DNA of 64,000 bases from Lysinibacillus fusiformis. GTDB taxonomy: Bacteria; Bacillota; Bacilli; Bacillales_A; Planococcaceae. The stretch spans positions 186,001 through 250,000 of the forward strand of contig NZ_PDFK01000004.1 in NCBI RefSeq assembly GCF_002845985.1, in the 5' to 3' direction. This document shows, in pieces, positions 43,961-53,156 of this stretch. A program made the position numbers and the translations under genes. The notes under the pieces are model-generated. The model searched no databases. It saw only the letters and a program-made list of their open reading frames with translations, and was not told where the DNA came from. Numbering within the stretch: the first letter of the stretch is position 1; the number at the start of each line of letters is the position of its first letter.

Positions 43961-45637
43961 TTAAGCGTTTTGATAAGCGTATTGCTTTCTCGCCACTTCT
44001 TCAGAAATATATTCATTTAATAAATCACGTTCAATGGCTTCCGTGCTTCTTTCTAATGGATTGCCGTAACCACCGCCAGTTGCTGTAACAAGCTCAATAC
44101 GGTCTCCTTTTTGCAATTCATAATTGGCAAGTACACCTACTGGTCCAACCTTCGTTCCATCCTTTTTATGAACGATTAAATAGTTGTGAGAGCCTTCCCC
44201 ACCACCATTTAAACCGAATGGCGCAAATTGATGTCTGCCTAGGTTCACAGAAACCTTTTGACCATCATGATTGACTGTATAGACACGACGTACACCTAAG
44301 CCACCCCTAAATTGACCGACACCAGCACCATCGCAGTTTAAACTATATTCGTCAATTTGAATACCGTATTTTGTTTCTGCAATTTCCACAGGAAGGTTAT
44401 AGGTTTCACCATCTCCCATGCAGTATTGCCCACTTTGACCATCCTCATCATTTGCTGCTCCCCAACCACCAACAGATGGTTCAACAATTAGGAACGACTC
44501 ATCATTTTCAGGGTTTTTACCTGTTAAGATAAATGTACAAACGGACTGTAAATGCCCTGCCGATAATCTTTCTGGCAAATGCGGTGCAAGAGCTTTCCAA
44601 ATTAAATCCGCAGCCCCAATACGCGCCTCAAAGTTCATGGATACAGGATGTGGACGTTTAGCGGAAACAATCGAATTTTCATCTGTGATAATCGTTAAGC
44701 GTTTAAAGACACCCTCGTTAATTACATCAATATCGCCAAGTAAAGCTAAGAACATAACGCGCACACTTGCCATTAAACCAAATTGTGAACAGTTCACTGG
44801 CACATTGACCGCAGGATGCGAGCCTCTAAAATCACAAATAAATTCTTCATCACTAATCGTTACTTTCACTTTAATTGGATAGGGTCCGCCCTTTAATGGA
44901 TCCCCTTCAATAAAGTCTTCCGCATAAAATCCACCTTTTGGTAAATGTTGAAGCTCAAGCTCTACAATTTTCTCCCCCTTGTCCAATAATCTTTGAATGG
45001 ACAATTTCACCGATTCAGCACCAAACTTCTGACAAAGCTCTGCAATGCGTTTTTCACCTGTTTTTAAGGCTGCCACTTGTGCAAACATATCGCCAATTGA
45101 AAGCTCTGGTAAACGAACGTTCGTTGCTATAATTTCATAGACCGCCTCGTTCAACTCCCCTTTATGATAAAGTTTGACACCCGGTAGCTGTAAACCTTCC
45201 TGATAGATTTCATTAGAATTACTTGTAAACGAACCTGGGTCCATCCCCCCTACCTCTGTCCAGTGTGCTTTATTGGCAGAGTAAGCAATAATTTCACCTT
45301 TATAAAAAATCGGTAATACTAAGCCCACATCCGATAAATGCGATCCACCCCCAACATATGGGTCGTTAATAATAATGACATCGCCTTCATGCAACTTTCC
45401 ATTATCGAATTTTTCAATAACACGTTGCACCATTGGACTTAGCATCCCAATAAAGCTTGTGACACCATTCCCTTGGCTAATTAAATTACCTTTGGCATCC
45501 GTTAAACCACAAGCGTAGTCTAATACTTCATAAATAACTGGGCTCATGGATGAACGTGCTAGAGCCACAAACATTTCGTCCCCTATGGCTAGCAATGAAT
45601 CTTGAATAATTTCTACTGCAAAAACGTCTTTTTTCAT
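43961..45637 (-). CDS. hydantoinase B / 5-oxoprolinase-type subunit (HyuB)
   Basis: A 558-aa subunit of an ATP-dependent cyclic-amide hydrolase (N-methylhydantoinase, 5-oxoprolinase or acetone-carboxylase-like family). SHLSDVGLVLPIFYKGEIIAYSANKAHWTEVGG near residue 100-135 is typical of the HyuB family, as is DFRGSHPAVNVPVNCS. GGAGGGG lies 8 nt before the ATG, 3 nt after the hyuA stop. It works with HyuA, which binds ATP. Substrate (hydantoin, 5-oxoproline or other) cannot be read from sequence. Confidence 0.85.
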   Translation of the reverse strand: MKKDVFAVEIIQDSLLAIGDEMFVALARSSMSPVIYEVLDYACGLTDAKGNLISQGNGVTSFIGMLSPMVQRVIEKFDNGKLHEGDVIIINDPYVGGGSHLSDVGLVLPIFYKGEIIAYSANKAHWTEVGGMDPGSFTSNSNEIYQEGLQLPGVKLYHKGELNEAVYEIIATNVRLPELSIGDMFAQVAALKTGEKRIAELCQKFGAESVKLSIQRLLDKGEKIVELELQHLPKGGFYAEDFIEGDPLKGGPYPIKVKVTISDEEFICDFRGSHPAVNVPVNCSQFGLMASVRVMFLALLGDIDVINEGVFKRLTIITDENSIVSAKRPHPVSMNFEARIGAADLIWKALAPHLPERLSAGHLQSVCTFILTGKNPENDESFLIVEPSVGGWGAANDEDGQSGQYCMGDGETYNLPVEIAETKYGIQIDEYSLNCDGAGVGQFRGGLGVRRVYTVNHDGQKVSVNLGRHQFAPFGLNGGGEGSHNYLIVHKKDGTKVGPVGVLANYELQKGDRIELVTATGGGYGNPLERSTEAIERDLLNEYISEEVARKQYAYQNA

Positions 45638-45640
45638 GTT

Positions 45641-47677
45641 TTATTTCCCCTCCATCTCTACAATCAAATTGCCATATTTATCAATTTCAATGGATTGCTT
45701 GTCATTGATTACGACCGTAGATGTTGGATTTTCCACAATAGCAGGACCTGCAATGACATAACCTGGTACGAGCTTTTGTTGATCGTAGACATTGACCTCT
45801 ACCCAACCTGTTCCCTTCACATATAAATTACGCTGTGCTTTGATACATGTGGAAGCGTCGACCTGTGAGAAGTCTAGTTCCTTAAACTGAACTGCCTCAT
45901 CTTTTCCGTAGATTGTAAGATGTAAATTGACTAACTCAATGGGCGTAGCTGGTAAATCAAATGAAAACTCTTGTTTATGTTTAACATGGAAAGCCTCCGC
46001 TAATTCGCGTAGCCCCTCTTCTGTAATCGTGCTAGTCGATGCGTTCAATTTCACTGCATGCTCTTGTCCTTTGTATCGTAAATCATAATTAATCTCAAAA
46101 TAATAATGATCCTTTGATAAAGGGGCATCCGCATAGGCATTGGCAATCGCCTGATCAATATTTTCTTGAATTGCCGCAAGATGGTTGGCATCAAAGCCCA
46201 TTAAACTTGTTTGAATATAATCTTGTCGGTATTCTGTCATCATCATACCTAATGCTGAAAAGACGGAAGAACCATATGGAATAATCACTTTTTTCATACC
46301 TAATTCTTCTGCTAGGTTAATCGCATGTAGTGGGCCACCACCACCGAATGCTACCATTGTGAAGTCTTCTGGATCATAGCCTTTACGAATCGAAATCAAC
46401 TTCAGTGCATTTAACATATTAGAGTTCGCAATATCTAAAATACCTTGAGCCGCTTCTTCTGCCGTTACATTAAACGGTTTCGCAATGGCTTCCACAAGAG
46501 CCTCCTCTACTTTGTCAATGGATACTGGATTATCAAAGTTTTCTAATGATAATCTTCCTAAATACACATTTGCATCGGTAATCGTCGGCTGTGTATTGCC
46601 TAAGCCATATGCCACTGGCCCTGGGTTTGCACCAGCAGAATCTGGACCAACCTTTAACGAGCCAAATGGATCTACACGTGCGATGGAGCCACCGCCATTA
46701 CCGATTTCAACAATATCCACTACAGGCGTTTTAATTGGATAACCCGCAAATTTTTCATTTCTTTCGATATAGTAATCTGTTGTCACATTTACTTTGCCAT
46801 CTGTAATAAGGGAGCATTTTGCCGTCGTCCCACCAACATCGAACGCAATAATATTCGATTCATTGAGTAGCTGCCCTAATTTGGCTGCCCCAAACATCCC
46901 CGCAACAGGACCAGATTCCACTAAATTGATCGGTAGCTCCATTGCTTTATCAAAGCTTGTCGTCCCACCATTTGATTGCATAATTTTTAAATGGTCTGTA
47001 ATACCGATCGTACTTAATTTTTCTTTTAAGCTTTTTAAATAGGCATGGGCAATCGGCTTTACATAAGAATTCAACACCGTTGTATTCGTTCTTTCATACT
47101 CACGATATTCTTTAATGGTTTCACTTGAAAGTGTGATATACACCTCAGGCCAAATTTTTAAAATTTCCTCTTTTAGCTGTTGTTCATGAATAGGGTTTTT
47201 ATAGCCGTGAATGAATGAAATGGCAATCGCCTCAACACCCAATTTTTTAAATTTACGAACGATTTCATCGACTTCTTCGGTGTTAAGCGCTTTCATAATA
47301 TTTCCTTTAAAATCGATGCGTTCATCCATTTCCTGTCGTAAGTAACGTTCTACAAATGGTTGTGGCTTTTTATATTTAAAGTTATATAAGTCCGGTCGAT
47401 TCCCACGTGCAATTTCTATGACGTCACGGAAGCCTTTAGTTGTAATTAACCCAACTACGCCCCCTTTTCTTTCCGTTAATGTATTGATAATAACCGTTGA
47501 ACCATGAATAAATGATTCAATCAGAGATTCTTCTGTAACATGTCGTCCTAATACATTTAATATGCCATCCTCAAAGTGACCAGGTGTTGTATGTCCCTTA
47601 TCAAAATGAAGATTTCCTTTTTCATCTGTGAAAACTAAGTCGGTAAAAGTACCGCCAATATCTGTTGCGATTTTCAA
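45641..47677 (-). CDS. hydantoinase A / 5-oxoprolinase-type subunit (HyuA)
   Basis: A 678-aa ATP-binding subunit. ATDIGGTFTDLVF at the start and FDVGGTTAKCSLI near residue 285 are the phosphate-binding loops of this ATPase fold; MRIGN-type and NGGGSIARVD segments follow. The TTG at 47677 follows GGAGG by 9 nt; the longer frame starting at 47788 includes an AT-rich, uncharacteristic N-terminus. It heads an operon hyuA-hyuB-iclR-OPT-DUF917 with a near-consensus promoter. Confidence 0.87.
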   Translation of the reverse strand: MKIATDIGGTFTDLVFTDEKGNLHFDKGHTTPGHFEDGILNVLGRHVTEESLIESFIHGSTVIINTLTERKGGVVGLITTKGFRDVIEIARGNRPDLYNFKYKKPQPFVERYLRQEMDERIDFKGNIMKALNTEEVDEIVRKFKKLGVEAIAISFIHGYKNPIHEQQLKEEILKIWPEVYITLSSETIKEYREYERTNTTVLNSYVKPIAHAYLKSLKEKLSTIGITDHLKIMQSNGGTTSFDKAMELPINLVESGPVAGMFGAAKLGQLLNESNIIAFDVGGTTAKCSLITDGKVNVTTDYYIERNEKFAGYPIKTPVVDIVEIGNGGGSIARVDPFGSLKVGPDSAGANPGPVAYGLGNTQPTITDANVYLGRLSLENFDNPVSIDKVEEALVEAIAKPFNVTAEEAAQGILDIANSNMLNALKLISIRKGYDPEDFTMVAFGGGGPLHAINLAEELGMKKVIIPYGSSVFSALGMMMTEYRQDYIQTSLMGFDANHLAAIQENIDQAIANAYADAPLSKDHYYFEINYDLRYKGQEHAVKLNASTSTITEEGLRELAEAFHVKHKQEFSFDLPATPIELVNLHLTIYGKDEAVQFKELDFSQVDASTCIKAQRNLYVKGTGWVEVNVYDQQKLVPGYVIAGPAIVENPTSTVVINDKQSIEIDKYGNLIVEMEGK

Positions 47678-47703
47678 GACTGCATCCCTCCATGTTCCTA
47701 TTA

Positions 47704-47720
47704 TCGGAACAGTGTTCCGA
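47704..47720 (-). promoter_or_regulatory. palindromic operator upstream of hyuA
   Basis: TCGGAAC-AGT-GTTCCGA is a perfect 7-bp-arm palindrome lying between the promoter and the hyuA start, about +10 to +26. It is the likely IclR site, but binding is not proven. Confidence 0.6.
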
Positions 47721-47735
47721 ATTAGAATTAAGTAA

Positions 47736-47764
47736 ATTATATTTAAAAGAAAAAGAAAATTCAA
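47736..47764 (-). promoter_or_regulatory. sigma-A promoter of the hyu operon
   Basis: On the minus strand TTGAAT (47764-47759), a 17-nt spacer and TATAAT (47741-47736) are near-consensus. Confidence 0.8.
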
Positions 47765-47908
47765 TGTATTTTTTAAATAAAAATTCATTTGACAATTAAT
47801 CTGCGTTGTAAAAATCCGCTCTATCTTTCCAAAATCAGAGAACTATTGATAAAAAATACCAAACACATTTATATAAGGAAAGTTCTCATGATTTTTTGGA
47901 ACATAAAA

Positions 47909-47934
47909 AAGATCCTAGTTTTCACTAGAATCTT
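47909..47934. terminator. hairpin in the gap between hyuA and fhs
   Basis: AAGAT-CCTAG pairs with CTAG-AATCTT, followed on the plus strand by AAAATTTTTTT. It looks like a terminator but no gene reads into it, so it may be a remnant. The 47765-48126 gap has no gene. Confidence 0.45.
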
Positions 47935-48127
47935 AAAATTTTTTTAAAAAATTAACTTTTATGAATTTTCAATCATGCAGCGGATGAAGAAATCAACTAA
48001 AATTTCACATTTATGCCATGCCTGAATTATAGATAGACGATGAGTCGTGCGGAAAATAAATAGTAGTTCTCTTCCAAATTATGCAGAGATCATCTAGGAA
48101 CCAAGTTTTCCCCTTTATCCATTAAAA

Positions 48128-48156
48128 AAAGCTGCCCATTTAAGTTGGGCAGCTTT
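48128..48156. terminator. terminator of fhs
   Basis: AAAGCTGCCCA pairs with TGGGCAGCTTT around a 7-nt loop. T-runs lie on the minus strand. Confidence 0.85.
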
Positions 48157-48166
48157 AAAGAAGATA

Positions 48167-49846
48167 TTAGAATAATCCTACCGCATGGCCTTCATTATCG
48201 ACATTCATGCGAAGGGCAGCTGGAGTTTTAGGTAGTCCTGGCATGGTCATAATATCGCCTGTCAGACAAACGAGAAAGCCTGCACCAAGCTTTGGAATAA
48301 CTTCACGAATTGTGATCGTAAAGCCTTCTGGTCGACCGAGTAAACTTGGTTGGTCGGATAAAGAATACTGTGTTTTCGCCATACAAACTGGCAGAGAGTC
48401 CCAGCCAAATTTTTCGATTTGAGCAATTTGTTTTTTGGCTTGATCAGTGAATTGTACATCTTTTCCGCCATATACCTTTTGCACAATCGTACGCACTTTT
48501 TCTTCAATGGACTCCGTTACATCATATAAAGGAGAGAAGTTGTTTTCTTCTTCAAGCACAGCTAATACTTGTTCAGCTAGCGCTAATCCGCCTTTCCCGC
48601 CCTCTTCCCAGACATTTGTACGGGAAATACGAACTTGATTTTCCTGACACCAGTTCAGAACAGCCTCTAGCTCCGCCTCTGAGTCTGTAATAAAACGATT
48701 TAACGCAATAATCGGTTCAACACCAAATGTACGTACCGTATCAACATGCTTAGCTAAGTTTTCAATTCCTTGTAGCAGGGCATTCACATTTTCGTCAACA
48801 AGTGCCGTTTTCGGTACACCACCATGCATTTTTAAGGCACGAATCGTTGCTACGATAACGACTGCACTTGGTTTAAAGCCCGCTTTACGTGCTTTAATAT
48901 TCATAAATTTTTCAGCACCTAAATCGGAGCCAAAGCCCGCTTCTGTTACGACAATGTCCGCTAGCTTGCGAGCAGTTTGTGTCGCCATAATGGAATTACA
49001 GCCGTGGGCAATATTAGCAAATGGACCACCATGTATAATAGCTGGTGTTCCTTCTAATGTTTGAACTAAGTTTGGCTTGAAGGCATCTTTCAATAATAAT
49101 GTTAAGGCACCTTCTACTTGTAAATCACGTACAAAGACAGGCTCACGCTCAAATGTATAGCCAACCACAATGCTAGCTATGCGTTCACGTAAATCCTCAA
49201 TACTTGTCGCTAAACAGAACACCGCCATAATTTCGGAGGCCACTGTAATATCAAAGCCGTCCTCGCGCGGCATGCCCTGAACAGGGCCACCTAATCCCAC
49301 AACCACTTTACGAAGGGCACGATCATTTAAGTCCATCACACGCTTCCAAATAATGCGTCGTGGATCAATGTTTAATGCATTTCCTTGATGGATATGATTA
49401 TCAATGAATGCGGATAAAGCATTGTTGGCTGTTGTAATCGCATGAAGGTCGCCAGTGAAATGTAAATTAATATCCTCCATTGGTACAACCTGTGCGTAGC
49501 CGCCGCCAGTTGCCCCGCCTTTTACGCCCATAACTGGACCCAATGACGGTTCACGTAAAGCGACCATTACTTTCTTATTTAATTGATGAAGAGCATCTGC
49601 TAGTCCTACAGTAACCGTCGACTTCCCTTCACCTGCTGGTGTTGGACTAATAGCTGAAACTAGCACAACCTTTGCGTCCTCACCCTGAGCTGTAATTTTT
49701 AAAGGATCAATTTTTGCTTTGTAGCGTCCATACTGCTCAAGAGCATCCTCTGGAATACCCGCAGCATTGGCAATTTCCGTAATCGGTTTGATTACTGCTT
49801 GACTAGCGATTTCTAAATCTGATAATGGTTGATTTTTCGTTGTCAT
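48167..49846 (-). CDS. fhs: formate--tetrahydrofolate ligase
   Basis: Makes 10-formyl-tetrahydrofolate from formate, THF and ATP for one-carbon metabolism. 559 aa, full length. The ATP-binding [14 protein letters not shown] (residues ~69-82), [36 protein letters not shown], and the [18 protein letters not shown] segment are strongly conserved. GTAGGATG precedes the ATG. It is monocistronic with its own terminator. Confidence 0.97.
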   Translation of the reverse strand: MTTKNQPLSDLEIASQAVIKPITEIANAAGIPEDALEQYGRYKAKIDPLKITAQGEDAKVVLVSAISPTPAGEGKSTVTVGLADALHQLNKKVMVALREPSLGPVMGVKGGATGGGYAQVVPMEDINLHFTGDLHAITTANNALSAFIDNHIHQGNALNIDPRRIIWKRVMDLNDRALRKVVVGLGGPVQGMPREDGFDITVASEIMAVFCLATSIEDLRERIASIVVGYTFEREPVFVRDLQVEGALTLLLKDAFKPNLVQTLEGTPAIIHGGPFANIAHGCNSIMATQTARKLADIVVTEAGFGSDLGAEKFMNIKARKAGFKPSAVVIVATIRALKMHGGVPKTALVDENVNALLQGIENLAKHVDTVRTFGVEPIIALNRFITDSEAELEAVLNWCQENQVRISRTNVWEEGGKGGLALAEQVLAVLEEENNFSPLYDVTESIEEKVRTIVQKVYGGKDVQFTDQAKKQIAQIEKFGWDSLPVCMAKTQYSLSDQPSLLGRPEGFTITIREVIPKLGAGFLVCLTGDIMTMPGLPKTPAALRMNVDNEGHAVGLF

Positions 49847-49937
49847 TTGGCATCCTACTTTCTATGTTGTTCATTTCCATTATAGTCTTAATTGTGAAAA
49901 AAAAGAAAGCCAGATACACAAGCATTTCGACAATCAA

Positions 49938-49966
49938 TTGACATCTTTGTTCAATTCATGTATGTT
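49938..49966 (+). promoter_or_regulatory. sigma-A promoter of the cold-shock gene
   Basis: TTGACA, a 17-nt spacer and TATGTT, about 90 nt before the start codon, leaving a long 5' leader with a hairpin (49971-49998). Confidence 0.6.
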
Positions 49967-50058
49967 CTAAGAGAAAATGCAATTTTTCACATTTTCTCAA
50001 TGATAGCACAACTTAGTTAACTTTATTTTACATTCAAGCGCATTGGAGGCGAATGCTT

Positions 50059-50259
50059 ATGCAACAGGGGATCGTAAAGTGGTTCAATAATGAAAAGGGT
50101 TATGGCTTTATTGAATGTGATGATGGAGAAGATGTATTTGTACATTTTACGGGCATCCAGGAGGAAGGCTTCCGTACACTTGAAGAAGGTCAGAAGGTGT
50201 CATTTGATGTTGTGGAAGGCAATCGAGGACCCCAGGCATCAAATGTTGTAAAATTATAA
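50059..50259 (+). CDS. cold-shock protein (CspD-like)
   Basis: A 66-aa nucleic-acid-binding protein of the five-strand OB fold. [16 protein letters not shown] and DVFVHFT carry the RNP1 and RNP2 motifs. The ATG at 50059 follows GGAGG by 9 nt; an in-frame ATG six nucleotides earlier is too close. Expected role: RNA chaperone in the cold or stationary phase. The long leader with a hairpin is typical of cold-shock mRNAs. Confidence 0.93.
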   Translation: MQQGIVKWFNNEKGYGFIECDDGEDVFVHFTGIQEEGFRTLEEGQKVSFDVVEGNRGPQASNVVKL

Positions 50260-50328
50260 GCTCCAAAATTGAAAGTGGATGAGGTAGATGAATAGTGCTC
50301 AATCCGCTTTTTGACATGTTTGCACATA

Positions 50329-50360
50329 AAAATCCACTTCAACAATTGAAGTGGATTTTT
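50329..50360. terminator. bidirectional terminator
   Basis: AAAATCCACTTCAA pairs with TTGAAGTGGATTTT (14 bp) around a 3-nt loop with T-runs on both strands, between convergent genes. Confidence 0.88.
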
Positions 50361-50363
50361 AAT

Positions 50364-51149
50364 TTATCTATTAATCCAATAAAAAGCACCTGGACAAACT
50401 AATGTTTCCTTTGTTCGGTGTGGATCTTTCAATGTTACACCGATGGGTCCTTCTTTTAAATGCCCTAACGTCATGGCAGATGCTGCCGTCTCCTCATAAA
50501 AATCCAAGCGCATATTTGGTAGCTGTAGTGACACAAATTGCTCATGCTGCTCGGAATCGGGTAGCTGTAATACCTTTTGCCAAAGCTGAACCGTCTCCTC
50601 CACATCCTTGACAAAAAACTGAATAGATTCCATTGTGATGGCTTGGTTTTCATCGATTGCACCACTAGCTTTTAATTGTGCCAAACGTTCCTCATCTTCA
50701 TCTGCCCATTCAATTAAGAATGGAAAATCCAATGAAAGGTTGGGCATGCCAAAATGCAATAGCTTCCATTCTAGTGTCGTGCCATCTGGTCTTGTTCGGC
50801 TACAAGCATCGGGACCATATACTTCAAAGCCCAATGCACGCAATCGTTGACCCTCGTCTTCAATATTTTTGGTGCGCAAGGCAATTCGTGAAAATCCTTG
50901 GCGCTCACGATCACGTTTAAACGTATAATGTAGGGAATAAGGGTACAGAGCCGCTTGCTCAAATAAATCACGATCATAAATAGCGATTTGTTCAATATAG
51001 CTTAAGCCAAAATAGCTTAGCGTATTATAAGTCCCCCACATCGTGTGTTGACCACCGTTCACTGTACGGACATTTCGTTTATTGAAGAAAACCTTTATAT
51101 TTTCTGGTGATTCTACTTGATGTACCAGATGATCAAAATATAAAGTCAT
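50364..51149 (-). CDS. VOC/glyoxalase-like domain protein
   Basis: A 261-aa protein with two vicinal-oxygen-chelate halves (FDHLVHQVESPENIKVFFNKR; SIQFFVKDVEETVQLWQKVLQLPDS) of the glyoxalase-like type that includes metal-dependent dioxygenases and lyases. Metal ligands (His7, His36 or similar, and Glu127) are plausible but not fixed by reading. AAAGGGG precedes the ATG. Function and substrate are unknown. Confidence 0.78.
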   Translation of the reverse strand: MTLYFDHLVHQVESPENIKVFFNKRNVRTVNGGQHTMWGTYNTLSYFGLSYIEQIAIYDRDLFEQAALYPYSLHYTFKRDRERQGFSRIALRTKNIEDEGQRLRALGFEVYGPDACSRTRPDGTTLEWKLLHFGMPNLSLDFPFLIEWADEDEERLAQLKASGAIDENQAITMESIQFFVKDVEETVQLWQKVLQLPDSEQHEQFVSLQLPNMRLDFYEETAASAMTLGHLKEGPIGVTLKDPHRTKETLVCPGAFYWINR

Positions 51150-51307
51150 GGCAATTCCCCTTTCTTTCCCCCATTAGCTTTACCTGGATGTTTAATTGAT
51201 TTAAAATTTACTTAAGAAAAGGAGTTACTATATGGTATGAAAAAAAGTGCAATTTACCTACTAACTCCGTTAACTAATTTATGACTAACTATAAAGAGGT
51301 GATTTGA

Positions 51308-51793
51308 ATGACAGATCAAGTAGCTGCTTTTAAATTGGCATTAGGTAACTATCCTACAGGTGTAACGGTTGTGACAGCATGTCATGAAACGAATCCAATT
51401 GGCTTAACAGTCAATTCTTTTGCATCTGTTTCCATTGACCCACTACTTATTTTATGGTCACTTGATAAAAAATCTCAGCTCCATTCTTACTTTATGGGTG
51501 CGGAAAAATTCGCTGTCAATATTTTAGCGAGTAATCAAGAACATTTATGTACATTATTTGCAAGTAAAGTCCCGGATCGCTTTGCTCAAGCTAAATGGTC
51601 TACTTCTACTTTTGGGCTACCGATTTTACATGATACAGCAGCTATTTTACAATGTAAATCATTTCAGCAAATAGATGCAGGCGATCATACTATTTTTATT
51701 GGGCAAGTGCTAGACATTACAAATTCTCAAAAAGAACCCCTTCTCTATCATCGTCGTCATATCGGTCCAATTCCAAAAAGCTTTTATAGCTAA
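51308..51793 (+). CDS. flavin reductase-like, FMN-binding protein
   Basis: A 161-aa protein of the flavin reductase (HpaC/Flavoredoxin) family. NYPTGVTVVTACHETNPIGLTVNSFASVSIDPLLILWSL is the FMN-binding region, and FAVNILASNQEHLC follows. It supplies reduced flavin to a partner or reduces it for another enzyme; no partner gene is adjacent. AAGAGGTG precedes the ATG. Confidence 0.87.
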   Translation: MTDQVAAFKLALGNYPTGVTVVTACHETNPIGLTVNSFASVSIDPLLILWSLDKKSQLHSYFMGAEKFAVNILASNQEHLCTLFASKVPDRFAQAKWSTSTFGLPILHDTAAILQCKSFQQIDAGDHTIFIGQVLDITNSQKEPLLYHRRHIGPIPKSFYS

Positions 51794-51807
51794 TTTCCAT
51801 AAAAAAG

Positions 51808-51850
51808 AGCCACTTGTAAGCAATGGAAACCATGCTTATTAGTGGCCTTT
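51808..51850. terminator. terminator shared by the flavin reductase and yezD genes
   Basis: GAGCCACTTGTAAGCAATGG pairs with CCATGCTTATTAGTGGCC across a short loop with a TTTTC tail. Confidence 0.75.
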
Positions 51851-51875
51851 TCACATCGTTCAACTGAAATGAGCA

Positions 51876-52031
51876 TTATTTCTTCTGTGGAAATCTCTGC
51901 TTTTCAAGCCTATTAATTTGCACAATCACACCATCTTGAATCGTAATATTCACTTCACCAAATTCAAGATTTTGAATTGCCTTAGCAATTGCCTCTAATT
52001 TTTTATCATCTACCTTTGCCGATTGAGCCAT
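51876..52031 (-). CDS. yezD: YezD family small protein
   Basis: A 51-aa protein, too short for a normal ORF scan. It reads AQSAKVDDKKLEAIAKAIQN, then EFGEVNITIQDGVIVQINRLEK and a basic tail, matching the YezD (DUF2292) family. AGAGGGGG precedes the ATG. It is the only gene after a SAM riboswitch (52066-52197), so it should be induced when S-adenosylmethionine, hence methionine or cysteine, is low. Function unknown, probably linked to sulfur metabolism. Confidence 0.87.
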   Translation of the reverse strand: MAQSAKVDDKKLEAIAKAIQNLEFGEVNITIQDGVIVQINRLEKQRFPQKK

Positions 52032-52065
52032 ACGATACACCCCCTCTTTATTCTCCTAGTTGTAC

Positions 52066-52104
52066 AAAAGAGGCCAACGCATCAAACCGATTGATAGCCC
52101 CTCC
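52066..52104 (-). terminator. terminator of the S-box leader
   Basis: GAGG-GGCTATCAA pairs with TTTGATGCGTTGG-CCTC, followed by TTTTG on the minus strand. Its 5' arm overlaps the 3' arm of aptamer stem P1, so the two exclude each other. Confidence 0.8.
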
Positions 52105-52200
52105 TATCTCTCAGACACCATCTGTTGGATTTGGCACCTATCTTCTCGGTTGCCGAGGCTTCATGGGGCCAAGTCCCTCCACCTCTCTTGATAAGAGTAC
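52066..52200 (-). promoter_or_regulatory. SAM riboswitch (S-box) controlling yezD
   Basis: Minus-strand leader with the S-box core: CTCTTATCAAGAGAGGTGG, GGGACTTGGCCCCATGAAGC, CTCGGCAACC and GGTGCCAAATCCAACAGA. P1 pairs CTCTTATC with GATAGGAG (52101-52108). The overlapping terminator follows. SAM binding should stop transcription before yezD. Confidence 0.95.
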
Positions 52201-52217
52201 TGCATTTCTTGAAAATA

Positions 52218-52246
52218 ATTCTATAATTCTGTTATCCGAATGTCAA
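52218..52246 (-). promoter_or_regulatory. sigma-A promoter of the S-box/yezD transcript
   Basis: TTGACA (52246-52241), a 17-nt spacer and TAGAAT (52223-52218) on the minus strand, about 20 nt before the aptamer. Confidence 0.8.
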
Positions 52247-52368
52247 TATAAAATATTAGAAAACCTAGCTGAATACTTTGTAATAGCATCCTCTCTGTTA
52301 CAATTCACTCATAATCCTATCGTATTGTATGCTATGTCAGTCTATCTAACCACAATGGCAAAGAAAAA

Positions 52369-52400
52369 AACTGTGTAGAAGTATGACCTTCTCCACAGTT
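52369..52400 (-). terminator. terminator of the CoaB-like gene
   Basis: AACTGTG-AGAAG pairs with CTTCT-CACAGTT; seven T follow on the minus strand. Confidence 0.8.
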
Positions 52401-52407
52401 CATCACG

Positions 52408-53082
52408 TTATTCCCTATGCAAACATTCCATTAAAGTTTGTGCTGTCTGTTGCTTGCCCATCACCTTAATTGGTTGTCCCTCAGCAGGCACGATCCAATG
52501 AGGCTCATCCCCGCCATATAAAGACTGCGAGCTATTTGCAACCATAAATTGAGCATGCGCGGCTTCCATACGCAGTCTTGCACGAGCGAGTAAAAAATCC
52601 TCATCATTTGTAGCTTCTAGCTTAAAGCCCACTAGCGTTACATTCGGTTGCCAGCCCTTGATTTGCCCTAATACTTTTGGTGCCTTTTTAAAATGGATAA
52701 TAGGTGGTTCGTCAGAAGGCATTTTCCCCGCTTCCTCCATTAAATTACCGGATTGATCATAAACCTTGTCAATAACCCAATCGGAGCCAGCAGCAGCCAT
52801 AATAACAATATCGACTTGTTGTAGCTGAACCGCATGACGTACCTTTTCTCCTAAATCCTCAATACCTTCAAATTTTACCAATGTCATTTTGTCGTGATTT
52901 GCTGGAAGCTGTGCAAAGTAGCCATGCATATATATTACATTCGCACCCTTAGCCAATGCGGCCTCTGCTAAATAACAGCCCATTGTCCCTTTTGATAAAT
53001 TCGTGTGCCCTCGTACACGATCCCATTTTTCAAGTGTTCCCCCACTTGTAATGAGTACGGTTTTGCCTTGTAATGTCCCCAT
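52408..53082 (-). CDS. CoaB-like (phosphopantothenate-cysteine ligase) domain protein
   Basis: A 224-aa protein with the DFP/CoaB fold alone, without a CoaC domain. VLITSGGTLEKWDRVRGHTNLSKGTMG is the nucleotide-binding start, VDIVIMAAAGSDWVI and the later VTLVGFKLEATNDE segment also fit. It could join phosphopantothenate with cysteine, but the normal bifunctional coaBC is expected elsewhere, so this may be a paralogue with another role. TAGGTG precedes the ATG. Confidence 0.7.
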   Translation of the reverse strand: MGTLQGKTVLITSGGTLEKWDRVRGHTNLSKGTMGCYLAEAALAKGANVIYMHGYFAQLPANHDKMTLVKFEGIEDLGEKVRHAVQLQQVDIVIMAAAGSDWVIDKVYDQSGNLMEEAGKMPSDEPPIIHFKKAPKVLGQIKGWQPNVTLVGFKLEATNDEDFLLARARLRMEAAHAQFMVANSSQSLYGGDEPHWIVPAEGQPIKVMGKQQTAQTLMECLHRE

Positions 53083-53156
53083 ACACTCACCTATTTTCTA
53101 CAATATATACAAATACTATTTTAACGTAATGTAAGGATGTGCTTCAATAGCCACAA

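Noticed and set aside
51989-52378. 129-codon plus-strand frame
   Set aside because: It lies over the yezD start, the SAM riboswitch and its promoter on the other strand, and has no ribosome site or family similarity.
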